NCBI RefSeq assembly: GCF_004379255.2
Contig: NC_056048.1
Location: forward strand, 1,302,001-1,366,000
Direction: 5' to 3'
Length of the DNA stretch: 64,000 nt
Source of the DNA: Salvia splendens
Taxonomy: Eukaryota; Streptophyta; Magnoliopsida; Lamiales; Lamiaceae
Below are positions 23,696 through 34,870 of the stretch, one piece after another. Positions within the stretch are counted from its first letter, which is position 1, and every line of letters begins with the position of its first letter. The position numbers and the translations under genes are program-made. A model generated the notes under the pieces. That model was not told where the DNA came from, did no database searches, and saw only the letters and a program-made list of their open reading frames with translations.

Positions 23696-26502
23696 ATGCG
23701 GAAGAAGATCCTAAGTCGCGAAGCCTTATCAGCAGCAGTCGGGCATAAGCCACGGTCAAGGATCCGTGCACCACCACCTGATTCCTCCCCTGTGATTCGA
23801 GTATCAAATCACATAGTTCACTTGGGCCGCCCGAAAGAGGGTCCAAAACCTCGGCAGCTGCTATCTCTGCCCCCATTTCCGGGCCACCATTTGCCTGGAA
23901 GGAACTCGACATCGGCTGCATATGTCACTGCCATTAGCTGGCTCAGATATTACTTCAATGACATCCCTCCACTCGTCATTCAGAAGCATTTTTATGAAGG
24001 CCTAGTATGTATCTTGTCTCTTTGGTTTCCTTTGTTGCTTCCATAGTTTGTGGTGTAGTTTCTGCTTGACATTTTTACTCAATTGTTCTATTATTCGGGA
24101 AACATTGTTGCAGCTGATTTCAACTTCATTAATACTGTTTTTTGTATTTGTGTTGGTTGAAACTACATGGATTTACTATGTAACATTATCCACTTCGAGA
24201 ATGACTTAAATTACTGCGATTACTGTGGTCCTGGATGTAAAATTCCCACTTTCGCAAGTATCCATAAACTCTATAAACAATTTCGAATAGTACAAAGAGT
24301 TGGTGTAGGTATCGATATGAGAAAAGCTACAACAAGTTATGCAATATTGTGAATCCTAGTCTTCTCTTCTTATGTCAAGACCGTTGAAATTAGACTGCTT
24401 ATGGGGTTTATCAGGTGCAGAGTACAAGTGGTCTGTCAGGATGCTATGAAGGACAAGCAATGTCATTGAAGAAGGTAATATCTTATAATTCTTTCAAAAG
24501 ATTGTCATATAAACTCAAAAGTGTTTCTAGACATGAATTCTATATACATAAACTCTACTTGATATTGACATTACTTCTTTTGTAATCGAAATGGGTGTGG
24601 GCAGATTAGACCTAATGACATCATGGAGGTGGGTGCTAGAGTTCACGTCCCAGTATCTGTTGCTGAAAGTAAAGTCTCGAAAAGGTTTGATGTTATACCA
24701 AGTGCAACGCAGTATCCAAATGCTGATGAGATTGAATACGTACAGAGACTTGTGAAGTACAAGGTATGCCTGTATGCTTGGTAAATAAGAAACGGTTATT
24801 CATTTCTGTTTTTCAAAATGATACAGGAACCTACGCTATCGTATTTGGTTTAGCCTGTAGATGTGTTATGATAAACTCGGACGCTTTGATATGATATGCT
24901 GCATTTTAATTTCAGGACTCTGCTATACTGGTGTTAAATAAACCTCCTAACTTGCCTGTAAAGGTTAGCCTCGTTGACAGTCTTATAAAACATCAGTTTT
25001 TGTTAATTCTACTACGTATACTCTTATGCCCTTTGAGTTGCTAATGCAATATGTGAAAAAGGGACCTGTGCCAATTCACAACAGCATGGATGCCTTGGCT
25101 GCTGCATCGTTATCGTACAATTATGATGAGGGCCCTAAGTTGGTGAGCAGCTGTCTATGAATTGGATTTTGTTATGGCCCTCTCGTGACATATCTTTTCC
25201 GTCAATCAGCTCAACAGTTTCTTCTTTCAACTAATTTAGGTGTGCCGACTCGACAGAGAGAGTAGTGGTCTCCTCCTAATGGGAAGAACCAAGGAAAGCA
25301 TTTCCTATCTTCAGTGTTTGTTCAGTGATATGAAAAAAACAAAGTCCTTTTCTAAGGTGCTTAAATCTCTGTTGGAATTTCCAATCATGTTATGGAATGC
25401 TGCTGATTTTTTGTTAGCGTTACGTTAACTGTGATTTCCCCTCTTTTTTGGGTGTGTTAAAGGAATGGAATGATGCTTGTGATGCCACCTATCAGAGATA
25501 TTGGGCATTGGTCATCGGTTCACCCAAGCAAAAAGAAGGCTTAATTTGCGCTCCGCTGACAAAGGTTTCTCCAAAACTTAAAATAGCCTCCTGATATCTG
25601 GTTATGACATGATCATTCGATATCGTTGATTTCAGGTTATTCTTGACGATGGGAAAACCGAGAGGGTCATTCTAGCTCATAATTCAGGATTAGAAGCTTC
25701 TCAAGAAGCAATTACTGAATATCGTGTGCTTGGCCCTATTATCAATGGATGTTCATGGATTGAATTTCGCCCACGTACAAACTGCAAACATCAGGTTCAT
25801 AATTTCTTCTTAATGTTTGCTTCTCTCTCAGGCTATAGTTCACTTAAAATACTCCCAACACTCAAATGGTTGTATATTTAAGTGATATCAAATTGTTAGG
25901 ATGAATTAGGCTTGCTAATATTGATATTCTTCATTTCATACCGGCTCCAATAGCAACCTAATCATGACCATGCACAACTTTGACATAGGTAAATAGTGGC
26001 ACTATTTTGGAACATTTTGTATGTTGAAATTTCTGAACATATCCAACATTATTGGAGAGTCATTATTTTGTGAATTGCTTAATATGCGCATGTTTCATTA
26101 TTCCTCATATTGGCTCGACGTTTTCTGCAGCTACGAGTTCATTGTGCTGAAGCTCTTGGCACGCCAATCGTAGGTGACTACAAATACGGGTGGTTTATTC
26201 ATAGCAGATGGAAGCAGCTCCCTAGGGTAGACTACGAGGCCACAACTGGAGAACCTTACAAGATGCGGAGGCCCGAGGGTCTGGACGTCCAAAAAGGTAG
26301 TGTCTTATCTAAAGTTCCTCTTCTGCATCTACATTGTAGGGAGATGGTGCTGCCCAACATTGCTAAGTTCATTGAGCTTCACAACCGGCGGTCGAGAAAC
26401 AGTTGTGGGGATCCTGAGGAACGCGATATCCTCCGTTTTGTTGCCCCAATGCCTTCTCACATGAAAATTAGTTGGAACCTCATGTCCTCTTATTTGGTAT
26501 GA
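23696..26502 (+). CDS. RNA pseudouridine synthase, RluA family, mitochondrial type
   Basis: Isomerises uridine to pseudouridine in RNA; resembles the plant 'RNA pseudouridine synthase 3/4, mitochondrial' group. Nine exons splice in frame: 23696-24004, 24415-24474, 24605-24763, 24916-24963, 25062-25142, 25240-25356, 25463-25564, 25636-25794 and 26131-26502, giving 468 residues. The catalytic Asp is D224 in the motif RLDRESSG. Further family motifs are ILVLNKPPNLPV, TYQRYWALV and a LRVHCAEALGTPIVGDYKYG block near the C-terminal third. The N-terminal 60 residues are basic and Pro/Ser-rich, compatible with organelle import. The ATG at 23696 lies four bases after an AG acceptor. The coding exons are intact, but the upstream intron carries an 11.3 kb retrotransposon, which may affect expression. 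Confidence 0.93.
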
Positions 26503-27486
26503 CGACGGGGATTCGATTGGCATTTATGGTCTCATAATTTGAAGGCATGCAAATTCACCCTTCACGGATAAGAAAAATTGTAAGTTCCTTGCAATTTATT
26601 TTGTAATTTTGTTGTCACGTGTTTGCTTATTCAGTATATTCATAACTTGCATAGGTTTTCTTTCATATAACTGGAATATTGGTACTTGGTAGGCCTCATT
26701 TAGAAAATATGAAAATTCTAATGGTTTTTTAATGATATTGTTTTAACACTTGAGGGAAAAGTTTTTGCTTTCTTTCTATTTTGAGTGCAATCCATGAAAA
26801 AGGTCTTCAAAATGGGATTTCTTTAGTTCCGTTAGTGGGAAAAACGCACATATGAAGTAGTACGTCTTTAAATATGTATTTTGTGTGTGTGTTTTATATA
26901 AAAGCCCAATTGCTTGTGTGGTTAGGAGTAGAGACTTAAACTGCTACTTATAGCATGCAGCCTGGGTTCAAATCTTACTTGCTGCACTTTTGATCTACAT
27001 TACCTAATATTTCATATTTAATTTTATATTCTTAAATATTAATTAATTAATTATAATATTTTATGTTTCTAGTAAGCGCACACAATGATGGAAAATGATG
27101 ATGGGAGAAATTGGAATGGAGAAGAGGAAGAAGAATAGAAAACGAGAGAGAACTACCACAACTACTTCCTTCTTGGAATTATGTGTGTAATTAAGAGCAG
27201 ATGGCCCCCCAAAAGGCATTGGATTCCACTTTCTCTACTATTCATTCCATCTCTTGTTTTTGGATTCTCTTCTCCGTTGCCATCTTATCCTCCACTTATC
27301 TTTGTTCCTCTGATTTTGCCAAAACAAACAAGGAAAGCAATCAAGAAAAAAGATACTATTACTCCTTGCTCATACACGCCTTCGACCACATATTGAACCA
27401 GAGTAGAGGAAATTTATTCATAGTACACCTGCTGCAGCCCATCTTTCTCAAACTTGCCTGAAAAAGAAGATAAATAGAGTTTAAAG
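26503..27486. other. Spacer: 3' region of pseudouridine synthase and upstream of the NLR pseudogene
   Basis: AT-rich, with a tRNA-like SINE candidate at about 26905-27005 and short hydrophobic chance ORFs at 27181-27461 that resemble no known family. The last part presumably was the NLR promoter. Confidence 0.5.
26905..27005 (+). mobile_element. tRNA-derived SINE-like fragment
   Basis: The order is GCTTGTGTGGTTAGGAG (A-box-like), about 45 bp, then CTGGGTTCAAATCTTACTTG (B-box-like GGTTCRA), as in a pol III promoter, followed by a T/A-rich tail. The cloverleaf is not a plausible functional tRNA. Ends are approximate. Confidence 0.4.
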
Positions 27487-29461
27487 ATGGCAGCGACGGC
27501 TCATGCATCTCTAGTGTCGCTGTTGAATACTATGGATCAGATCCAGACTCATCCCCGCCTTTCCATCTATTTCGACAACTACCAGTTTAAATCTCTTCGG
27601 CAGGTGGTGTATTTCCTTGTTGATTTTGTGGAGAATTTTTCTGAAGTAGAAGATATGATGAGGTGAATTGGGGATGCAGCTCATGAGGCTGAAGACATAA
27701 TTGAAGTCGAAGCTGCTGATCGAATTCGTGGTGAGTCTACAACAAAAAGTCTAACAATGTTGCTCCATCTGCAGAGAATAATACAAGACATTAGCTCCAT
27801 CAAGGATGAGGTTATCAAGTTTAAAGATGAAACTGGATTCATAAATTCGATGCCTCCTTCATTATCATCATCATCACCTCCTCGTGACACTAAGAAGACT
27901 ACCATGCTGGGATTTGATCGCTATGTGGCGCAGCTTTTGGATGAGCTCACCGGATATGATTGTTGTCAGCGAATACTCCCAATCGTTGGAATGGAAGTCA
28001 TTGGTAAGACCACTCTTGCCAGAAATGTTTATGAACATTCAATTATGGTGCATCATTTTGATGTCCGTGCTTGGGTTGTTGTGTCTCAAGAATATAATGC
28101 AAGTGATATGCTTTCACAAGCACTTTCTTGCCTGGGTCGATCGCCCAAGAATAAAACCTGATGATCAACTAGGTGAAGAGTTGTATAAAACATTATCAGG
28201 CAGACGGTATCTGGTAATATTGGATGATGTGTGGAGTGTTGAGGCGTGGGAAAAGATACATTTCTTCTTCCCCCAAAATGATAATGGAAGCAGAATTGTT
28301 GTAACGACCAGGCAACAAGAACTGGTTAATTACTTTGGCTGCTCTTCAGTTGCGGTAGGTTTTCTTGATGAGGAAAGTAGTTGGAAGCTTTTATGTGACG
28401 TGACATTTGCAGGACAAGGTTGCCCTCCTCGGCTAGAAAAAATCATGGAGGAGTTTGTCAGGAAATGCAAAGGACTTCCACTTGCAATCCGGGTGATTGG
28501 AGGGCTTCTTGGAAAGTCACTGAGGACGCACGAGTATTGTGAAAAAATTGCAGAAGACTAGAGCTTGGTTATGGAATATTCAGGTGATGGCAGCAAACCC
28601 TCCAGCATATTATACATGAGTTACAAGCATTTGCCTGTTTGGTTAAGATCATGTTTTCTTTACTTGGGACTATTTCCCGAAGACCATGAAATAGATGTGT
28701 CAAATCTTATCAAATTATGGGTTTCGGAGGGATTTGTAAAACCAACTAAAAGCCAAAGTTTGGAACAAGTCGCTGAGGGTTACATAAAGGAGCTCTTTGA
28801 TAGGAATCTCATTTTAGTTGCTGAATTGGAAATAAACAAGAAAGTTTCATATTGTTGCCTTCATGATCTAATAAGAGAGCTATGCATACGGATTGCAGAG
28901 AAAGAAAACTTCTATTATGACCAAAGGGACATAGCTGGGAGGCGTCACTTCATATCTGATGAAAGAGCGAGAAGTTTTTACTGTCGAGAATCTTGGACCA
29001 GTTTCGAAAAGCCATCAGTTATGAGACCTCTAATATTGAGTAGGGAGAAAAGAGAAGCACCACTTGAGTCTAGATTGTTGAGGGTGTTGATTGCTGATCA
29101 TGAGAGTCGCCTAGACCCTTCTTTTCAGCAAGTTAACGTGCGCTACGTATTCCTAAAATCTTATACATTTGGTATACCAATTCCTTGGTCAATATCACTA
29201 TGGTGGAGCTTGCAAAATTTGATTCTGGAACAATGGACGCGAGTAGTTGTACCATCCGATATTTGGAAGATGCCACAACTTAGGCATATCGAGATTAACT
29301 TAATGGTAGTAGAGAATCCTACCCCCGGTGACGTCTTTGTTTTGCAGAACTTACAAACACTCAAGTTGGTAAAGGATCTCATTTTCACAGAGGAGGTGTG
29401 TGTGAGAATACCAAACATTAGGGAATTGGGAATTGTATACGGCTTCGATAAACAAGTTGGG
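27487..29461 (+). pseudogene. NLR (CC-NB-ARC-LRR, R1/Rx-like) pseudogene, 5' part
   Basis: Remains of an intracellular immune receptor. The ATG at 27487 opens a coiled-coil region (SLVSLLNTMDQI, SLRQVVYFLVDFVENFSE). A TGA at 27664-27666 stops it after 59 codons, after which the same frame resumes (DAAHEAEDIIE). The P-loop is GMEVIGKTTLA, with the first conserved glycine pair altered. A frameshift lies at about 28150-28160. The NB-ARC then continues with kinase-2 (YLVILDDVW), RNBS-B (GSRIVVTTR) and GLPLA (KGLPLAIRVIGG). A TAG at 28559-28561 replaces an expected Trp codon. The MHD position reads LHD. LRR sequence starts near 29100 and is cut at 29461 by an insertion. It continues at 30283-30479 and 38461-38926. 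Not functional. Confidence 0.92.
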
Positions 29462-30282
29462 TGATGGAGTACGTACTAAACAAGCCCATCAGCCTAAAGC
29501 CCAAGAAAGAGTATCAGTCCGGCATGACTAAAGAGTTCAGTTCGGCACAACCAAAGAGTTCGGCCCCAGCCTACAGCTCGGTAAAAGCCAACCAATCAAA
29601 CTCTGCTCTCAGGTCGGCATCAAGCTCTACTCTCAGATCGGCAAAAGCCACTCGGCAATAATTCAGCAGTTCGGTCTCAGTATTCGACCGAACTGGGAGA
29701 TAGCGGACTCATGCATGACCTCCACGACATAATTACTGATGATGTAAGCCACTGCCTAGTTAGTGGCCACGCAGGATCTCATGACCTCCACGACATCCAC
29801 GACATAATTACTGATGATGTAAGCCACTGCCTAGTTAGTGGCCATGCAGGATCTCATGACCTCCATGACCTCCACGACTTAGGGTGGTGATGCAAGCCAC
29901 AATCTCAGTTCAATATATAAATAGAACTTAGATCTGACAGAAAGACGCTCTTTCGCTCTCCAAAGACAGAATAGACTATATAGCAAGTGTGTATTGTAAG
30001 CTGTAATCCCAGATCAAGCAATACAACTCTGCCCTCTTTTCTTCCCGTGGACGTAGATTTACTTCAGTAAATCGAACCACGTAAATTCATTGTGTCGTGA
30101 TCTTTATTCTCTACCAGCATTTACAAACATCAGAAATTCGCGGCTTCATCACTGGGCTTTTACCGAGCTGTAGGCTGGGGCCGAACTCTTTGGTTGTGCC
30201 GAACTGAACTCTTTAGTCATGCCGGACTGATACTCTTTCTTGGGCTTTAGGCTGATGGGCTTGTTTAGTACGTACTCCATCA
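29462..30282 (+). mobile_element. LTR with an inverted partial LTR, 821 bp, TSD TTGGG
   Basis: A copia-like solo LTR (29462-30152, TGATGGAG...TTCATCA; TATA-like TATATAAATAG at about 29921) is followed, after three bases, by an inverted copy of its own first 127 or so bases (30156-30282). The block therefore starts TGATGGAG and ends CTCCATCA. Target duplication TTGGG flanks the whole unit (29457-29461, 30283-30287), so it entered as one piece. An internal duplication of about 75 bp (GATGTAAGCCACTGCCTAG repeat) lies at about 29717-29870. It splits the LRR part of the NLR pseudogene. Confidence 0.8.
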
Positions 30283-30479
30283 TTGGGGTAAGAAGGGACA
30301 AGTTCCATCTGCAAAATTTTGGCCGCTTAAACAAGCTTGAATCGCTACAATACTCTTTCCTTGGAGGGGGATACGTAAGCGATCGCTTTGAGAACCTCAA
30401 ATTGCCCAACTCACTCACGAAGCTCATTTTAAACAATTGTTATATGGTGTGGAGTGATATGGCAACTATTGCATTGTTG
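30283..30479 (+). pseudogene. NLR pseudogene, LRR segment 2
   Basis: About 65 codons of leucine-rich repeat in one open frame (LNKLESLQYSF, LPNSLTKLILNNC), between the LTR-derived insertion and the Mutator-like element. The reading frame continues from 29461 once one TTGGG duplication is discounted, and into 38461 once the TGCATTGTTG duplication is discounted. This shows that the two insertions split one gene. Confidence 0.9.
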
Positions 30480-31110
30480 GGGAAAATCGGGTTTGTGGGG
30501 GAGTTGACACTAAATATTACGTAAATGTACCCATTTTGTTATCTATTCCACAAATGGGAAAAACGCCAACCACATTGGCGTTTTTATTAGTAAATACGCC
30601 AACGTCATTGGCGTGTTTTAAGGTAAATACGCCAACGATGATGGCGTTTTATACTTGTGCCGTATTTTGGGTGTATGCTCTCGGATTGTAATTACGATTA
30701 AACACGCCAACTTGGTTGGCGTGTATAAATAAAAAAACGCATTTGTAAATGGCGTGTTTTCTTTGTTGAAACGCCGAACATATTGACGTTTTGTAAAAGA
30801 CGCCAACCGGAGTGGCGTATTTACTTAATCATGAAAAACGCCATTCTGAGTGGCGTGTTTAATCAGACTGATATACCAGGCGTTCCTCCCCCAAATCGCG
30901 AAAACCTCACGACACACAGCCTTCGCGATTTCTCCAGCTGCGCGCCTTCTCTCCGTGATTTCGGCCTACATTCATCAATCGGTGCTATTCTCCCCCAAAT
31001 TCATCTATTTTATTCGGTTAGTATGCTTACCTTTTACATAATTATAGTAATTGGTGGATAGCTAGGGTTTGTAATGGGTTGTGAATTGAGTAGAAATATT
31101 ATGCATTTTG
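30480..31110 (+). repeat. Left terminal inverted repeat of the Mutator-like element
   Basis: Starts GGGAAAATCGGGTTTGTGG. The outer 85 bp are unique. Then come eight 17-bp dyad sites (30564-30855), a stretch of about 200 bp, and the end at ATGCATTTTG. It probably supplies the PMD promoter; the PMD ATG lies 440 bp inside it. Confidence 0.93.
30564..30855. repeat. Array of 17-bp dyads CGCCA-N7-TGGCG, left TIR
   Basis: Eight units at 30564, 30597, 30630, 30705, 30738, 30772, 30801 and 30839, each 17 bp. The arms are CGCCA and TGGCG; two units have one or two arm mismatches. The seven central bases vary. Four units fall in two or three steps of exactly 33 bp. A/T runs flank most units. The same array, inverted, lies in the right TIR. 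Confidence 0.9.
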
Positions 31111-31550
31111 GATTGGTTGAATGATATTATTGTTGATTATTATGTTGGATTGTGTTGGGTTTAAGTTAATTTGTGTATAAATTTGATTATAAGCCTAAAC
31201 CCTAGGGTTTTTATAGCTAAAAAATTGGGCAAATTGTTTTGATTTATGTGGGTTTTGGTTGATTAGTTTAGATTGTTAAATTTGTTTAGGTTAGGCAAAA
31301 TTGAAATTGGTAGGTTGGGCGAATTGTTAATTGAAATTGTTAATTTTGTGTAGGTGAATTGGTTTATGATTTTGAATGTGCAATGTTGTGTAACTTGCTT
31401 ATTTGATGTTGGTGTTCAATTTTGTGATATTGGATTAAATTGTATCTAATTATTGAAATGGTTTATGGTTGGTTATTGTTGAATTTGGTTTATGAAATTG
31501 GATTAAATGTTATGGTTGGTATTGTTGAATTTGAATTATGTAGGTAAATT

Positions 31551-33678
31551 ATGGCATCATCTTCAACCTCTCGTCGTCGGCTTGCATGTGGTCCTGCGGA
31601 TCCATCTGTATTATATTTTCAGAGACAACACGTCTCTAACAACATATGGGCAGGAGTTCCATCCGAAGATGTACGCTGCCGACGATTTGAAGGAAAAATT
31701 TGGGATGTTCCCATCCAGCAACATGTCTTGACAATAGTGGACCAGATGGGGTTTGGGGGTATGTTAAGGTGTGGTAAACCAAAAGAAATTGACCACCATC
31801 TTATCACAGCTCTGATTGAACGTTGGAGGCCAGAGACTCACACGTTTCACTTTCCAGTCGGTGAAGCGACTGTGACACTGGAAGACGTGGAGGTCTTATG
31901 GGGCCTGAAAGTTGATGGAGAGGCTCTGACAACTTACATCCCCCCGACGGACGCGGGATATTGGACGGACAGGTGTATGGATTTTCTAGGATTCATACCG
32001 GAAGCATCCGAGTTGAAGGAAATGGCTTTTAAGCAGACGAGCTTATCGCGCCAATTGAGGATTGAGCTGTCTAATGACCACGAACACTACATATATGCTC
32101 AGCGGGCTCGTATCTATTGTCTGCTATTACTTGGTGGTCTGATGATCCCCAACGCCACCGGAAATAAAATTCCGTTCTTCTACCTACACTTTTTCATGGA
32201 TATAGAACGGTGTTCTACATATAGCTGGGGTGGGGCGACGCTTGCTTGCTTGTACCACAATTTGTGTGAAGCGGCCGTTGGTCAGAGGACGGATGTAGGG
32301 GGAGCCTTAACTCTATTACAACTTTGGGCTTGGGAGAGAATCCCAAATATTAGACCGAGGATGCTAGATCCCGTGCATACAGACTATCTACCATGTGCAA
32401 GCGCGTAAGTTGTTCATTAATTGCGTTTTTAAACTTAATGTTCATCAATTTTCGTGTTCTTCGCTCATAATTTAAATTTTTTAGATGGAATGGCCCGGCG
32501 TCATATGTAAAAGCACCCGGACATTGTGTTGAAAATTTCCGAGATCAGTTCTCCATGATGCATCCTAATCAGGTACTTCATATATTTATAAAATGTTTTT
32601 GGTTTTTTGTTTTTTGTTTTTATGGAAATTATTTTGAAAAATTTGTATCACATGTAGTTTATTTGGAGGCCTTATCTCCACCGGGAGTTGCCGGAAAGTT
32701 GTGATGCCGGTCGTCCTATATGGATGTCGATCACAACGCTTATTTGTTGGAATCTGGCTGAGCCACACCTGCCACACCGAGTGTTGCGCCAATTCGGGAT
32801 TGTCCAACCGTATATCCCGGATCTCCCCCGGTTCCACGGTTCTGATTTTTTGAAACAGGATCGCCGTGGAAAAGCTGGTCGGAATTGGGTTCAATGGCAC
32901 GCCAATTATATACAGGAGTGGGACAACAGACACTTTACGATATGGACTGATCTGGAGGACAGTACTGAGCCTGTTGCAACGGAAGAATATATGAATTGGT
33001 TTCGCCAGATCACTGTGGTGTATTTAACCAAACCCGGCGTGCATGCTGAAGAGGGATTCCACGAAACCGCATCTTCTCATAACTTTACGGTACATTATTC
33101 ATACTTAACTAAACCCTGATTACTTATTCAAATTCATATTATGATATGTACTTAACTTTGAAAAATTGTAGGTGGAGACGCTTCACAAAATACGTCACTA
33201 TCTAAGTGGTCGAGCTGCGACAGGACATTTCTGTCCGGATATGGAAACCATTTCGAGGATGGTTGAAGAAGGACTGCAGATATCCGGGGAGCCTCAGCTG
33301 ATGGACTACCCTCCTTCGCAGCGCTCTGCAATGGACGTGGACGTACCCATAAGGCAAAAGGCAAAACGACGAACCAAGCAGAAAACCGTCCGCGGAGAGT
33401 CGTCATCTCAGTTCGTACACGACTCCGATGACGATTTTGAGGACCCACCTCCACCGAGCTCTGCACTTCGAGGCCGTCATTCTATTAGCCATACCGGTGG
33501 TACCGGAGAAGATATTGGCCTCAGTGATGTCCCCGCTTCTCCACCGCGGTCGTCTGTGCAGGAGGATCTTGAGAACGCTGTTGTTCAAGATACTCCTCCC
33601 TCAAGGATCCCTAGATCTACATCTACTATTGGGAAGGGGATACGGCGTCTGTTTATGCGGAAACGTCGTGACGATTGA
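31551..33678 (+). CDS. Plant mobile domain (PMD) protein of the Mutator-like element
   Basis: PMD, also annotated 'aminotransferase-like, plant mobile domain', occurs in plant transposons and in host MAIN/MAIL silencing factors; its biochemical role is unclear. Four exons splice in frame: 31551-32404, 32485-32572, 32658-33089 and 33172-33678, giving 626 residues. Recognisable blocks are VTLEDVEVLWGLKVDG (about 105-120), LLLLGGLMIPN and YLHFFMDIE (about 190-215), TLLQLWAWERIP (about 260), and WMSITTLICWNLAEPHLPHRVLRQFG in the third exon. The C-terminal 80 or so residues are Pro-rich, then basic (GKGIRRLFMRKRRD). They are homologous to the tail of the transposase encoded on the other strand. 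No stop or frameshift. Start chosen at the ATG seven bases after a plausible AG acceptor. Confidence 0.9.
33425..33678 (+). other. Region coding the shared C-terminal tail (PMD copy)
   Basis: Encodes the last 84 or so residues of the PMD protein: an acidic start, PPPP, RGRHSISHTGGTGE, IGLSDVP, SPPRSSV, DTPPSR and IGKGIRRLFMRKRRDD. The same order of motifs ends the MURA protein. At 33469-33558 against 34809-34720, 30 aligned codons show 16 identical, 11 synonymous and 3 non-synonymous differences by my reading. Confidence 0.9.
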
Positions 33679-33831
33679 ACTAATTTGAACTCTTGATATT
33701 ACTGTAATTTGATATTGATGTTTTTTCATTTGATTTGAACTCATTGATTTTAAGTCTTTATGATTAAGTATTTGGATGTCTGAATTATTATTTCCTAGTA
33801 GAAATGAAAATGAAAACAGGCAAATAAAGAG

Positions 33832-34447
33832 ATATTGGCGTTTTTGTGAATGTAAGTCTTTGTGAAAAACGCCAATGCTATTGGCGTTTTTAAGTTAGTT
33901 TATATTTTTGCCCGTTTTGTCTACGACGAATGCGGACATTCTGAACAAACACGCCATTCCCGTTGGCGTTTTTAATAAGACGCCATTCACGTTGGCGTCT
34001 GTTATTTAAAAACGCCATTCACGTTGGCGTCTGTTATTTAAAAACGCCATTCCCGTTGGCGTTTTTAAGTGAGTGTGCACGGAACGAGCCAGGCGGCCGA
34101 GGTGCCGAGCAGGGGGGCCGAGGTGCCGAGCAGGGGGCCGAGGTGCCGAGCAGGGGGGTCGAGGTGCCGAGCGGGGGGCCGAGGTGCCGAGCAGGGGGGC
34201 CGAGGTGCCGAGCAGGGGGGCCGAGGTGCCGAGCAGGGGGGTCTTATTTAAAAACGCCAACGGCATTGGCGTTTTTAAGTTAGTTTTTTCGTTGCTCGTT
34301 TTTTCTACGCCGAAAGCGGACATTCTGAACAAACACGCCAGTCGCGTTGGCGTGTTTCAGTAATAACACGCCATTCACGTTGGCGTTTTAAAGTGAAAAG
34401 ACGCCAATTAAGTAGGCGTCTCTTCAAACACGCCACTCACATCGGCG
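33832..34447. repeat. Central array of 17-bp dyads between the two convergent genes
   Basis: Full units CGCCA-N7-TGGCG start at 33870, 33952, 33981, 34013, 34045, 34255, 34336, 34369, 34402 and 34431; the last two have one arm mismatch. A half unit lies at about 33833. Steps of 29, 32 and 33 bp recur. A flank of about 50 bp (GCGGACATTCTGAACAAACA) is present twice, at about 33931 and 34315, so part of the array was duplicated. The array lies between the stop codons of PMD (33678) and MURA (34591). Confidence 0.9.
34088..34240 (+). repeat. 22-bp GC-rich minisatellite inside the Mutator-like element
   Basis: Eight or so near-identical units GGCCGAGGTGCCGAGCAGGGG(G), preceded by a leader GTGAGTGTGCACGGAACGAGC. 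The leader and core match the start of the chromovirus LTR minisatellite (GTGAGTGTACACGGAACCAGC, then GGCCGAGGTGCCGA). It interrupts the AT-rich central dyad array. Confidence 0.92.
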
Positions 34448-34590
34448 TGTCCTATAAAAAAACGCTCCCACAGCTAAGAGTTTTTAATCATTTCATCATT
34501 ATTCAATATATAAGTACATACAAATATTACCCTATACATTAGTCCAAATCTTGCTAAATACAGAAATCCAATATTACACAATGCATACGT

Positions 34591-34870
34591 TCAATTGTCT
34601 CGCCTTTTCCGCGTAAAAAAGCTACGGATCCCCTTCCCGATTCTGGCGGTTGAGAGTCTAGACGGAGGAGTCTCTCGCACAACGACATTCTCTAAATCAA
34701 CCCCAAAATATTCGTCTCGCACAGAAGACCGAGGTGGAGAATGTGGGACATCACTGAGACCGATGTGTTCGCCTGTACCACCAGTGTGGCTGACAGAGTG
34801 ACGACCTCGAACTGCAGATCTTGGTGGAGGTGGAGGCATAAAATCGTGATCGACATCATCAGTGTGACTG
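34591..34870 (-). other. Region coding the shared C-terminal tail (MURA copy)
   Basis: Encodes the tail matching the PMD protein. The PPPPP-RGRHSVSHT module is duplicated here, and there are six extra residues (EYFGVD-like) before the LENVVVRETPPSR block. It forms an inverted repeat with 33425-33678 around the central dyad array. Confidence 0.88.

Noticed and set aside
27181..27461. Two overlapping small hydrophobic ORFs upstream of the NLR
   Set aside because: Compositional, with no homology I recognise and no consistent splice or promoter context.
34006..34363. Repeat-rich ORFs on both strands in the central Mutator array
   Set aside because: Same cause: a 22-bp minisatellite whose frames are open by composition.
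30564..34447. Regular 17-bp repeats with variable spacers, CRISPR-like at first sight
   Set aside because: The units are symmetric dyads with variable cores, the spacing is irregular outside the 33-bp runs, the DNA is a plant Mutator-like element, and no cas genes exist.
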